DNA from: Flaccisagitta enflata
Lineage: Eukaryota > Chaetognatha > Sagittoidea > Aphragmophora
DNA: 64,000 bases
NCBI GenBank assembly: GCA_965153355.1
Contig: OZ231127.1
Span: 18,476,001-18,540,000, forward strand
Direction: 5' to 3'
In this document: piece by piece, positions 22,669 through 33,002 of the stretch
Position numbering within the stretch: the stretch's first letter is position 1
How the letters are laid out: the number at the start of each line of letters is the position of its first letter
The notes under the pieces: model-generated
Told to the model about the DNA's origin: nothing
The model's input: only the letters and a program-made list of their open reading frames with translations
The model's database searches: none
Position numbers and translations under genes: made by a program

Positions 22669-22724
22669 CTGAAGTAGGAAGAAGGAGTTTACGAATCGTC
22701 ATCGCAAGCACCGGTGGTATAATA
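22669..22724 (-). CDS. Kelch-repeat protein, possible 5' exon
   Basis: A candidate acceptor TTTTCAG|TATT (22725-22727) precedes an open segment. It encodes IIPPVLAMTIRKLLLPTS and ends at a good donor CTTCAG|GTGACA (GT at 22668-22667). An ATG at 22702 could be the start. Joining this donor (phase 1) to the acceptor GTGAAG|CACGC at 22132 keeps the frame into the main exon and removes the inserted element. Before the insertion the exon probably continued through GDIPPG into NYDAASV. Whether the spliced form is made is not visible from DNA. Confidence 0.45.
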
Positions 22725-22780
22725 CTGAAAACGATTTGTATTTTCATGATGGAAAATACAGTGCAGAAGAGCAAAAACTT

Positions 22781-23273
22781 TAAGAGGTAGGGGTGTCCGC
22801 GATGGAATGGCGAAGGCGGGTCTTCACCTGGAATGGCTGATCAGTCTTTAGTTCATCGGGGTTCAGGGTTTCGGTGTTGAATAAGGCGGACTAAGAGAGT
22901 TTTAGGCCATTGATGGGACGGCCGGGTCCAACGATCAAGTCCTCAGGCGCTTCGGTCACCCATTTTATTATATATTTTAGAGACTGGTGGTAACAACGAG
23001 AGATTTAATACTTCATTAGGTTATATGGGATCAGGCTGAATTCTCCCTTCCAACTTTATACAAACACCCTGAAATGCATCAAATGATGGTCAGTCAGTGT
23101 TGTTGGAAGTGTTGCCTATAGGAGGCCAAATGTTGGTCAAAGGCGATCAATACGACAGAGGCTAACAAAGATACACAGTTATCTACCCATTCAAATAAGC
23201 ATATCAAAGCATTGCGATTCTAGATGATAATTTGCCACAGAAGACTGTTTATCTGCCGTAGCTAACGATTTAT
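22781..23273. repeat. Segmental duplicate, copy 1 (block A)
   Basis: This block is almost identical to 24679-25172: it differs at only a few bases, for example CATTCAAATAAG here and CATTCGAATAAG there. It continues after the inserted element at 23884-24018 (block B). The minus strand contains a short coding-like segment near its start (see 24680-24755). Confidence 0.92.
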
Positions 23274-23883
23274 GACGCACTGAAATTAAAGTAAGAGGAA
23301 TTTACCCAGAGGACAGAGTCACCGTTTGCTTTACTATTGTTGCTTAGGTTGATGCTTGTTTTTTTTTTTTGTACTTAAATGTGTAAGCTTATATGAGGAA
23401 ATCGATCTGTCACTGTCAAATGACAAAGATGCTATAAGATTGAAGAAAATTCGATTCTGATGAGATTAAAAAGTTCAAGAAATAGCGACAATCTTTTCCG
23501 TAACTGCTCACTGAAAATTTTAAATTTGCATAAAAAATCCAAATATCATTAAAATAAGAACATAGCGCCCTCAGTTTATGTCTTAGGAATCGCGCTATGT
23601 TCTTGTTTTGTTGATATTTTGATTTTCTATGCAAATTTGAAATTTTCAATGAGCCATGGTACATTGACAGAATAATTTTTTTATTGTATTTCGCACATTT
23701 TTTTAGCTGTAAAATAAAGGATTGGAATTTGAAACTGGCATATGCAAGTCAATTCATGCAAAATATGGCTTGTGACAGTTTAATTGAAAACATAAAAACA
23801 AAAATTATCATTAAATTTCATTTTATAAATTTCATGACTTATCTATCTCGGGTAGCAAATTCTATGGTAATTTTCAGTGCGTC
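23274..23883. mobile_element. GACGCACTGAAA-ended inverted-repeat element, TTAT target duplication
   Basis: Ends GACGCACTGAAATTAAAG and TTTTCAGTGCGTC are inverted. TTAT flanks both sides (23270-23273, 23884-23887). The duplicate block at 25169-25172 has a single TTAT and no insert, which gives an exact empty site. Inside is a hairpin with arms TTGCATAAAAAATCC/GATTTTCTATGCAA around a GAACATAGCGC/GCGCTATGTTC stem (23510-23655). Confidence 0.92.
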
Positions 23884-24212
23884 TTATTCCCGTGGCAGAG
23901 GATTTATTAGTTCCATGATTATTTATCGTCTGTCTTCTCCATTTCTTGATAACGCCATCAGTCCATTTCCCATCGACCAAGAGCGAGGCAGCCTAGAGCG
24001 AAAGTCCGTGTTGTTACAGTCGCCGGGCCGTCACACGACAGATGCCCCCATCTGGCCACCCATGGGGCCACGAAAATGAAGTCGCCACCAATGTCGGACT
24101 CGTGTTTGTCGAGGATGGGATGCAGCACCGGAAATGGGAAAGGAAGCGCGGCATCAAAAAGTGAAGTACAGAATGTTGACTAGCTCAACATATAAATGCA
24201 TTTCTCTCACCT

Positions 24213-24530
24213 GGAACGATGTCCTAAGATGTGGTGGTGAGTTGGCTTTTCTTTGGATCTTGTCAGATGTTGGGTAGCGACTTTACGGGGATGGTGAGAG
24301 TGACCGAGGCTCCTGCTCAAGAAATCTGATTGCAATTGCGAATGAAGTAGAAGATTGTTGATGGATGGGCGTCGCACGTAGCGTATTTTTCGCGCCTTTT
24401 TAGGGGCGTCGGGTGAGGCCACACCATAGACCCTTTTTGAATATGGGGCTCCTCTTTTTGTTGCCTTGCGGCTATTTTGGGCCCAATCCTCCTGGATTGC
24501 CCTGGGTATTCGCCAAGGTCTTGGTTTCCG
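24213..24530 (-). CDS. Possible exon, unrecognised basic protein
   Basis: An open minus-strand frame of about 105 codons reads KPRPWRIPRAIQEDWAQNSR at the start, and later DAPKKARKIRYVRRP, then many Ser, His and Arg. It closes at a near-perfect donor TTCCAG|GTGAGAG (GT at 24212). Codon use is varied, unlike the simple-sequence frames nearby. The upstream boundary is not clear. A second open segment immediately downstream (about 24178 down to 24037, FDAALPFPFPVLHPILDKHE at its start) would be only about 30 bp away, too close for a normal intron. This could be two unrelated or decayed exons. Confidence 0.33.
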
Positions 24531-24678
24531 CACGCGGGTAGGGCGGGGTTCCCTTATACTTGAACAGTTGACCTCTTACTCTTCCTGTGGCTGGCGCTTC
24601 CCAACTGGTACCATATGGATTTTTTTTTGCGCGCTTCTTGAAGCCACCTGAGTGCGATCGGTGGGCCGATGCACCACT

Positions 24679-25303
24679 TTAAGAGGTAGGGGTGTCCGCG
24701 ATGGAATGGCGAAGGCGGGTCTTCACCTGGAATGGCTGATCAGTCTTTAGTTCATCGGGGTTCAGGGTTTCGGTGTTGAATAAGGCGGACTAAGAGAGTT
24801 TTAGGCCATTGATGGGACGGCCGGGTCCAACGATCAAGTCCTCAGGCGCTTCGGTCACCCATTTTATTATATATTTTAGAGACTGGTGGTAACAACGAGA
24901 GATTTAATACTTCATTAGGTTATATGGGATCAGGCTGAATTCTCCCTTCCAACTTTATACAAACACCCTGAAATGCATCAAATGATGGTCAGTCAGTGTT
25001 GTTGGAAGTGTTGCCTATAGGAGGCCAAATGTTGGTCAAAGGCGATCAATACGACAGAGGCTAACAAAGATACACAGTTATCTACCCATTCGAATAAGCA
25101 TATCAAAGCATTGCGATTCTAGATGATAATTTGCCACAGAAGACTGTTTATCTGCCGTAGCTAACGATTTATTCCCGTGGCAGAGGATTTATTAGTTCCG
25201 TGATTATTTATCGTCTGTCTTCTCCATTTCTTGATAACGCCATCAGTCCATTTCCCATCGACCAAGAGCGAGGCAGCCTAGAGCGAAAGTCCGTGTTGTT
25301 ACA
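24679..25303. repeat. Segmental duplicate, copy 2 (blocks A and B contiguous)
   Basis: Matches 22781-23273 followed directly by 23884-24018. It therefore represents the state before the insertion at 23274. Similarity stops at 25303, after GTCCGTGTTGTTACA. Confidence 0.92.
24680..24755 (-). CDS. Possible terminal exon in block A duplicate
   Basis: The minus strand after a candidate acceptor CTCTCTTAG encodes SALFNTETLNPDELKTDQPF, QVKTRLRHSIADTPTS and a TAA stop. An internal CAG|GTGAAG could alternatively be a donor. The same segment occurs at 22782-22857. No family is recognised. The upstream frame (VTEAPEDLIVGPGRPINGLK) is open to the TAG of the acceptor. Confidence 0.3.
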
Positions 25304-25418
25304 AAACGAACAATTTTGCCTAAATTTTCGAATACCACTTTGGGCATCATCATCTTCTCAACATCTTCTCAAACAGCAATACAGGTCCTAATATTTCTTT
25401 ACCCAGTATTACTCAAGC

Positions 25419-25522
25419 GGTTTTTGTTTTTGTTTTTGTTTTTGCTTTTGCTTTTGCTTTTGCTTTTGCTTTTGCTTTTGCTTTTGCTTTTGCTTTTGCT
25501 TTTGTTTTTGTTTTTGTTTTTA
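25419..25522. repeat. (TTTTGC/TTTTTG)n hexanucleotide repeat
   Basis: A central block of TTTTGC units is flanked by TTTTTG units at both ends, so the base substitution T to C has spread through the middle. Confidence 0.95.
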
Positions 25523-25828
25523 ATTAGGGTGATAATCAAACAAATGAGTACTTCAGATCTTCAGTAGAATTCCAACGTTTGGGAGCGGTTGTACCAATCA
25601 CGAGGTGACTGAAGAATCCACAATATAGTATAGCTACGCACTACTGACTAATGAGTATTGCCATTTCACCATACACAAGGCAGGAATGGCGAACTCAAAC
25701 CATTAAAAGGAATGTCATAAAGACAACTAATTCTCCTCAGTTCACCGAAGTTGAACTTTTTTTTAAAAGCGGGAAAACCGGCTTTGGTATTTTTTTTACT
25801 CCATCAGTTGAAATTTCAAGAACGGGTT

Positions 25829-25996
25829 TTTAGTTGCGGACACGCAACTCTATAAGAGGGTTTGTCCGTCCGTCGGTCCGTCCGTCGGTCTGTCCGTCGG
25901 TCCGTGGTGATCGAGTTGGAAAGTGTGAAAACGCGAATTCCCGCCCCTGCACACCCATCCGCAACTGGTATTGGCCGTGTATCCGGCCTTGTTGTG
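25829..25996 (+). mobile_element. H-family element (AGTTGCGGAC subfamily), complete
   Basis: Left hairpin AGTTGCGGACACGCAACT, then CTATAAGAGG and (GTCC/GTCG)n. It continues with GAGTTGGAAAGTGTGAAAAC, CCGCCCCTGCACACCCATCC, GCAACTGGTATTGGCC and the right hairpin GGCCGTGTATCCGGCC-TTGTT. This is a good type copy for the family. Confidence 0.92.
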
Positions 25997-26093
25997 GTAA
26001 TTATTCAATTCAGGTTACCGGCGTCTACGATCATATCTTTAAATATTCTTCTAAATCAGTCAGTCCGTCTGTCTTTTTCGGTGAATACAGGAA

Positions 26094-26330
26094 GTTTCTA
26101 GTTGTGAACACGCAACTCTACAAGAGACTTTTTCTTTTGGTCGGTCGGTCAGTTGAACTGACTCAGTTCATGACGCTCGAATTAGCAAGTGTAAAAACGC
26201 GCATTTATGATTTATGAATGTGTGTGTGGGGGGGGGGGGTTGGATGGGGTTGTATGCCTCCGTCCCGTCAGTATAGATTCCCACCCTTCCGTACGGATAT
26301 TGTGACCCCGCGTCTTTACTGTAACATTCC
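26094..26330 (+). mobile_element. H-family element with TG/G-rich core
   Basis: Left end CTAGTTGTGAACACGCAACT has one arm changed. GTCGGTCGGTCAG, GTGTAAAAACGCGCATTT, TGTGTGTGGGGGGG and CCGTACGGATATTGTGACCC follow. The right half is the GTGACCCCGCGTC variant shared with 58330-58618 and, inverted, 61840-62112. Confidence 0.7.
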
Positions 26331-26710
26331 AAATATACATCAATATCCTCACTTACAAGCTCTGGACAAAAGCTGCTCTGTTGCTTCCATTAGACAGAAT
26401 AAACCATACATAGTGTGATAACGTTGCCCTTATACACATACCAACAAATACTGAAATACACACCACTTGGCCCCCTCTCCCCCCCCCGAAACACACACAA
26501 GCACACCCGAATTCTTTCCACAAGGCCTTCCCATTTTGCCATTGCCCTTACCTTAAGTCGCAAAGATACAAACTTCGCATTCATTACCTTCGTTTTGGTT
26601 AATTTGCATTTTCTCTTTTAGGGCCATTTGACATTTTTTTTACATTCGTCTTTTCTACGTTAGAGCACTTCTCTTAGTATAGCGAAGAGCCGAAGACGAT
26701 ATAATTTCCT

Positions 26711-26886
26711 TTTTAGTTGCGGACACGAAACTCCATAAGAGCCTTTGTCCGTCCGACCGTCGGTCCGTCCGTCCGTCCGTCCGTCCGTCCGTCCGTCCGT
26801 GAAAACGAGTCGAAAAGTGTGAGTACACGCATTTCCGCCCCCGCCCACCTGTCTGCAACTGGTATTGGCCGTGTATCCTGGCTTGT
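26711..26886 (+). mobile_element. H-family element
   Basis: TTTTAGTTGCGGACACGAAA (one arm base changed), CATAAGAGCC, (GTCC)n, GCCCACCTGTCTGCAACTGG, then GGCCGTGTATCCTGGC-TTGTT. It is followed by a TTTGTC/TTTCTTC pyrimidine tract. Confidence 0.88.
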
Positions 26887-27199
26887 TTCTTTGTCTTTGT
26901 CTTTGTCTTTTTCTTCTTTTTCTCTGTCTTTGTGTTTGTCTTAGTCTTTTTTTTCTTTTTCTCCTTCTTCTCTTCTTCTTTTTTTCATCTTCAATATCTT
27001 TTTCTTTTCTTTATTCTTCTTCAATCTATTATTTCAAGTCACAAACTCACAATCTTTTGTTCTCCTCCTTCCGATTATTCCTTCTTTCTGTTGTTAGATA
27101 TAGCCCATCAGAGTCTAATCGGGGCCCTAGCCTTCATTTGAGCGGTGATCTGACAACACAAACGTCTTGGCTAGATGTTCCATACAAAAAAACTGCATT

Positions 27200-27780
27200 T
27201 TGACTAAAACCCAGGGTGCTCAAGCCTGATAAAGTCAAGGCCTACATGTCCCCGGATGACTTGAAAATTGTATACTATAAACATAGGCCGTTTTCAACCG
27301 AGGGGTGAAATGAGGTAAAAAAAAAAATTTCTAAAGTTCAATAATAAAAAAGATATATTTTTAAACCTAAAAAATCTAGGATTTATCGGTTGGCAATAGC
27401 ATTTTAAACCATTAACTATTAATCTTTTTGCTTCCAAATCTAACCCTACGCGGAAATTTAAAATGTACTAATTTACTGCAATATGCAAATGAGCTTTTCG
27501 TCAATGACTATCAAACCAAGGGATTTGATTGCCAGTACGGTTTGGATAACTGTTTTAGCTAATTATGTGTCCTTCATGATTGATAAGTGAACACTGTTAT
27601 ATGTGTCCGTCAGGAATGCATCACAATGAGAGGGTCTGTCTGTCTTTCTGTCTGTCCGTCCATGGCTCTGTCTGTTTGTTGGTATATCCATTACGCCTAT
27701 TTAATAATCGCTGGATGTCTTGAAATAAACCAAACGGCAAACGCTCATCAGGATGGTTTGAAAGACACTTTTGATACTGT
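27200..27780. other. AT-rich stretch, possible end of a larger element
   Basis: CAGGGTGCTCAAGCCTGAT at 27212 is complementary to the end at about 31225-31245 (GTTTGAGCACCCTG). The two could be ends of one diverged composite element or two separate remnants. No gene signal. Confidence 0.3.
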
Positions 27781-27785
27781 CATTT

Positions 27786-27791
27786 AATCTG

Positions 27792-27848
<57 letters not shown>

Positions 27849-27850
27849 GT
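27786..27850. repeat. (TGTC)n and (TC)n microsatellite
   Basis: Eleven or so TGTC units followed by TC units. Confidence 0.95.
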
Positions 27851-27940
27851 CCATCTATCCCTTAATATATCTCACGTGTCTACCGCCAAGGTCCATATAT
27901 GCAAAGACACAGTCAGAACGCATCGTTGCCCATTTGGGCT

Positions 27941-28096
27941 TTTAAGTCGCGGACACGCGACTACACCTTGCCGTGTCGGTCGGTAGGTCGGTAGGTCCGT
28001 CCGTCCATCACATTTTTGAATTCCGAGCGGTTTTTGCATTACTGCTCCTGCCCAACCGTCCACGACTGGATTGCCGTGTATCCGGCATTGTTTTTT
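27941..28096 (+). mobile_element. H-family element (AGTCGCGGAC subfamily)
   Basis: Left hairpin AGTCGCGGACACGCGACT has perfect arms. TGCCGTGTCGGTCGGTAGG, the block GAGCGGTTTTTGCATTACTG and CTCCTGCCCAACCG follow. The right end CCACGACTGGATTGCCGTGT ends in CCGGCATTGTTT. Confidence 0.88.
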
Positions 28097-28375
28097 TTTT
28101 TCCTATTTACAATATGCATGCAAATCTGTACAAATCGATCGGTTAATCAGAGTGTCTGCCCGGCATTTATATGCTAGATAAAGTAAAACATTCATAGGAA
28201 AACTGATAGGGAGTAGCAAATAATAACTGTATCATTATGTGTATATACAGAAATTGATATCATGTTTATCGGCTTGTCAAGGCGAGACTCAATCAATGGG
28301 CACAATCAAAGAAAGGAAAAGAAAAAAAAGAAGAAGGAAAAGAGAGGGAGAGAAAATCGAAATAAGGAATCAGCA

Positions 28376-28509
<134 letters not shown>

Positions 28510-28863
28510 ACAGAGACAGAGAGAGTGGAGGAGGAAAAGGAGGAAAATGAAAAGTTCGAGAGAGAGAGTTTTGTTTACAGTAGATGAAAAAGAATGCATC
28601 TATGCTCTATGATCCAGGTATGATCTTGGGAATTAACAAGATACAGAAATAATCAGGATTGTTGATCACTTAGTAATTCATTAGTAACTCATATAAAAAA
28701 TCGATATAAAGCCATCTTTAAAAATTGATATTCAGCTATCTCCTATCGTCTCCATTGGAGACGAGAATTGCCTAGATCGAGCGGTAAATCGAATTAACGT
28801 TGACAGGTCCGGATTGTCAGTGGTTACTTGACAGGGATGAATAAGCATGCATATACATTCACA

Positions 28864-28982
28864 GATGGGTGGACTTGGGCAACAATGCAAAAAAGTGCTC
28901 GCATTTCAAAAATTTATGGACTGACAGACGGACCGACAGACCGGCACAGCATGGTGTAGAGTCGCCTGTCTGTGACTAACTG
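28864..28982 (-). mobile_element. H-family element, diverged
   Basis: GGTGGACTTGGGCAACAATG, (GACGGACC)n, then AGAGTCGCCTGTCTGTGACT. The right hairpin is missing. Confidence 0.6.
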
Positions 28983-29391
28983 CATATCTATAAACAAGGC
29001 CTGGCGTTACTAATTCTTACACCTATCCCAGCTCCATCAGACCTATCCCAAGCTCTCTCAGACCCAACCATAATTGAACATGACAATAAATGAAATGACA
29101 AGAAATATAAATTCCTAGACCTATACCGAGCTCTATCAGGCCTTACTGTGGATGAATTTGATATTGAATGAAACTACGAGTTTTCAAGAGACTTCAAACA
29201 TTTTTTTGCGATTTTTGACTCGAGCGTGACCAACCAACTATAGACTATAGACCATAGAGGTGCTACGGCGCACGTAAAAACCAGGTTGCCTACATTCCTC
29301 AAGGCGTGAAAAGATATTAAAGTATCTGTATGTTAATGATAGAAATGTCATAAAATCAATGATAGATCCATGAACCTCAGAAAGCAATGGT

Positions 29392-29557
29392 TTTTAGTCG
29401 CGTGCACGCGACTCAACAACCGTCTGTCGGTCGGTCCGTCGGTCCGTCAGTCTGTTGGTAACACTTTGCTTTTTTGGCGCCTTTGAGCGGTTTTGGAGCT
29501 ACTGCTCCTGCCTAACAGCTTGGTTGGTCGACTTGTGTCATGGTACGGCCTTGTTCA
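29392..29557 (+). mobile_element. H-family element (AGTCGCGTGC subfamily)
   Basis: Left hairpin AGTCGCGTGCACGCGACT is a perfect 18-bp palindrome. (GTCG/GTCC)n, GAGCGGTTTTGGAGCTACTG, then a diverged right end with GTACGGCCTTGTTC. Confidence 0.85.
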
Positions 29558-29865
29558 TAAGATAATCGTATTTCAAGTCTTTCATTGCAATTACATCTAG
29601 GTCATTTTTGTGTCGCCTGCACAGGAAATGATGGTGTGTGGGTGGATTGATAAGTTGTTACCCGTTAACATTGTGTCTGGTGTATGTGAAACCAAATTTA
29701 TCTTACAAAAAAACTTGAAACAAAATGTTTTTTTTCATTATCAACTTAGAAGAAAACAAAACATTCTAAAGTTACTTAGATCTGTATAGTAAATGCTTCC
29801 ACTCGTCATCGTTTTAATCGAGATATTGATTTTGTTGAAGGAGGTTGCACTGTTGTAGTAGCGGC

Positions 29866-30012
29866 ATGCTTAAACGATTTTTGACTCGTCGTACTACAAC
29901 GTTCGCCTTATCCTGAAGAAGCATTCTTGGAATAGATGCGAAATATCGATTTCATTTTTCTGCTTTTCATTTTTCCTACGTTGTACAACTAGTCAAAAAT
30001 CGTTTAAGCATA
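29866..30012. mobile_element. Short hairpin element, GCTTAAACGATTTTTGACT arms
   Basis: GCTTAAACGATTTTTGACTC and its complement enclose about 105 bp. The next arm words CGTACTACAACG and CGTTGTACAACT also pair in part. The loop contains CCTGAAGAAGCATTC and GATGCGAAATATCG. Confidence 0.65.
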
Positions 30013-30439
30013 TTGATCTTGAGCCCTCTTTGACTGATGATACGGATTTCCTGCCCAAACTTGATGAAATTGCCCATAGAATGCGACAATTGCATCTATA
30101 AATAACTTTTTCAGCAGAGTTCCCAAAAGGGACAGAATCCTGTAGAGTGTAGAACACAGGGAGACTTTTACTATCATTCCGTCTGTCTGTTTGTTTGTCC
30201 CCCTTTCAGACCTAAACTCTGTCCTCTCAGGCCCCCTCCCTTGCGGGCCTGAAATCAACCTTCTCAGGCCTGAAATCTACACACGCACATTGAATATAAC
30301 GTGAAGATTACGGAAAAGGTATAGCACCCCCCCCCCCTTGTAGCTCATGTTGTCATAGTCACATGGTCGTGTATGGTATCATTCAGTGAGTTATCTCAAT
30401 ACAATTTACGCCACCGATGATCAAGTGACCTCCAATACA

Positions 30440-30495
30440 GCCTCTGCCCACCCGCACACGACTGGGTTGGCCATGTGTCCGGCCTTGTCTACTTC
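30440..30495 (+). mobile_element. H-family right-end fragment
   Basis: CTCTGCCCACCCGCACACGA, then CTGGGTTGGCCATGTGTCCGGCC-TTGT. The left part of the element is not evident. Confidence 0.55.
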
Positions 30496-30545
30496 ATGAT
30501 TGATTCCCCAGCCGTCAAATTACAAAGATAGCATATGGAACCGCA

Positions 30546-31190
30546 TCTCACTAAGTGTTTTTTTTTACGATAAAAAGGCAAAAAATGCTCGATTGGGGCC
30601 CCCAAAATTACGATTGTGAACAAAGTAAAGATCTTAGTCTATTTCATTGGGGAAAAGCTCCTTCACTCGTTGCCTAGATAACCCCCTTATTCACTAGCTA
30701 TTAGGATCATCTCAGTTTTTTTCAATGTGTTGTTTTTTCCTAAACGAAAAAGCAAAAAATTTAAACCGTCGTCCTAGTGGAAGAGAACAATATGCTGATC
30801 TGGAATCCTTATTGTGAGCTCAACGAGGCAAGTATTTCTATTTTTAAGACGCCGGGACTGAAAATGAAAAAAGGAAATTGTTCAAAATTATAAATTTTTG
30901 CTGATGTTTCACGACAGATTCAGATTCAGCACCCCAAATTTAGTAAAAATGTTCATTCACTTGCCACTTTTGCTTCGCTAAGTGGTTTTTTTTTACCAAA
31001 AAAGGGCAAAAAATGCTCGATCGGGGCCCTGAAAATGGTTATTTTGAACAAAGTAATGATCTTAGTTAATTTTTCACGACAGATTCGGATTCCTCACCCC
31101 AAAATTAGTAGAAATGGTCATTGACTTGCCTTTTCTGCTTCACTATGTGGCTTTTTTACCCAAAAAAGGCCAAAATTGTCATTATTGAAT
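30546..31190. repeat. Degenerate repeat of a roughly 130-bp module, three copies
   Basis: The words 'AAAAAGGCAAAAAATGCTCG', 'GGGGCCC', 'GAACAAAGTAA.GATCTTAGT' recur at about 30580 and 31005. 'ACGACAGATTC.GATTC' and 'CACCCCAAA.TTAGTA' recur at 30910 and 31078. Copies are diverged and partly shuffled. Origin unknown. Confidence 0.55.
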
Positions 31191-31348
31191 CGAGGATGAA
31201 AATTGGGGTTACACGCCTGACACAAATTGTGTTTGAGCACCCTGGTATGAGACAAATATGCACTTTTTTTGCAATAAACAGTCAGTCAAGACACCAATGA
31301 TGCTTTTTTAACTGGCAAATGGATGTTACAACCTGCATGGGTGGAGGC

Positions 31349-31351
31349 TAC

Positions 31352-31430
<79 letters not shown>
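31349..31430. repeat. (GTT)n microsatellite
   Basis: Pure GTT run. It begins a cluster of three different trinucleotide arrays. Confidence 0.97.
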
Positions 31431-31436
31431 CAGCTC

Positions 31437-31570
31437 CTTCTTCTTCCTTCTTCTTCTTCTTCTTCTTCTTCTTCTTCTTCTTCTTCTTCTTCTTCTTCTT
31501 CTTCTTCTTCTTCTTCTTCTTCTTCTTCTTCTTCTTCTTCTTCTTGTCCTTCTTCTTCTTCTTGTTCTTT
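31437..31570. repeat. (TTC)n microsatellite
   Basis: TTC run with a few TCC and TTG variants, directly after the (GTT)n. Confidence 0.97.
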
Positions 31571-31597
31571 CCAAATGCACAATTACATTTACATCAA

Positions 31598-31616
31598 CAA
31601 CAATATCAACAACAAT

Positions 31617-31700
<84 letters not shown>
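31598..31700. repeat. (AAC)n microsatellite
   Basis: AAC run. It is the complement motif of the nearby (GTT)n, so the two could pair. Confidence 0.97.
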
Positions 31701-31701
<1 letters not shown>

Positions 31702-31826
31702 GTAAAATACAAAATCGGCAAAAACAACGTTGAGAGATCCAGTGTTGGTTCTATAACCAAATCTTGTTTGAAAATTCTCTACAAAACTATTGCTTCATCG
31801 ATGTTATATGTTATGCTTTCCTCTAT

Positions 31827-31960
31827 TTTTAGATGCGTCCTCGCATCTCTATAAGAGGGTTTGTCCGTCCGTCCGTCCGTCCGTCCGTCCGTCCGTTACG
31901 CCAGTGCAAAAACCGCGTTTCTCGGCTGCTTTTGGCCTCGGTGAGATCCTCTACTGAATC
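31827..31960 (+). mobile_element. H-family element (ATGCG subfamily), right end lost
   Basis: TTTTTAGATGCGTCCTCGCA, TCTCTATAAGAGGGTTTG, (GTCC)n, GTGCAAAAACCGCGTTTCTC. The hairpin AGATGCGTCCTCGCATCT is perfect in its arms. No GGCC right hairpin follows. Confidence 0.75.
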
Positions 31961-33002
31961 AAACGATTGACAAACATGTTTTGAGAGTCTCTTTTACAAC
32001 TCAATTGTTTCATCTTTTAGTTCGTCCATCCGTCTCTCCTTTCATGTCACATGTTCAATGCACGCAGAGAAACAGTCTGGACGCATCGTTGCCCGGTCGG
32101 GCTTGTTTTTCACAATCGTTAAACTGCAGTCAAAGTCATTCGTCAGATTCATTTCCATTTTAAAAACGGCATTTAGTAACCATTTCGTCCATTTTCCATT
32201 CCACTCAATTAGCCTGTTACCCGTCTATTTCCTTTGGTTCTTTTTCCCTTCTGACTTTTTTCTCTTTTTTTTTCTCATTATTCACCGCGCAAATTTGCAT
32301 TGATTTTTTTTCCACTTTTTTTGTCGCGTACACGCAACTCTAAATGTTGTTGCATCGGTTGGTCGACCGATCATTATTTTTTATTTTCAGCCAGTTAAGT
32401 TAATTTTTTGGCTGAATTGAGTGATATTTTGTAAAAATGTAATTCAGTCAAATGCAATTATGTAATTATGCAATTATGTAATACACGGAGCACGCGGCTG
32501 TTGCCCTGATCGGCTTGAATTCGGTTTTTGTTCCCTTTCCGATTCAAAGTGACTCTGTTTTGCTCTTTGAACATTTTAAACCCCATTCGCACTCTCTATT
32601 ATTCTAAATTTTCTGGATCTGGTGTCAAACTGTCACTTAATCCACATCCTTAAATTCTTACCATCAGCACTGACATCCTATTTCATTTTCTCACTTAACT
32701 TCCAAAACAGACAATGCGCCTTGGGCTTAGCGCGCAAGCATACGGACAGGCACTCAGGCAGTTACAGACAGATATGACCGACACCAACATTTATACACAG
32801 AGACGAACATTAGCAATTTTGAGTGCAGTTTTTGTTCCTGTCGTTCTTTTTCTTTCATTGCCAAAAAAATTGAGTAAAAACCCAATTCCGTCCATACGGC
32901 TACTTTTCAGAATGGCCAAGGCGATGATCTGATTGGTGTACCCTAACATGATAAACACCCTAAAACTCTCCAACCACAAACCCTTCCACTTTCCACTTTC
33001 AG
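31961..33002. other. Intron-like stretch before the 33003 exon
   Basis: It contains a short H-like left end near 32321 (GTCGCGTACACGCAACTC), a GTCC-poor diverged H fragment near 32040-32110, and AATTATGTAATTATGCAATT words near 32455. The last 70 bp become pyrimidine-rich and form the splice acceptor. Confidence 0.45.

Noticed and set aside
25403-25528. (TTTTGC)n considered as telomeric repeat
   Set aside because: It is interstitial, not a known telomere motif, and grades into TTTTTG on both sides like an ordinary microsatellite.
29866-30012. Hammerhead-ribozyme-like core (CTGAAGA ... GAAA) inside the hairpin element
   Set aside because: A short stem II (GCAT/ATGC) can be drawn, but I find no matching stems I and III or cleavage site in the right place.
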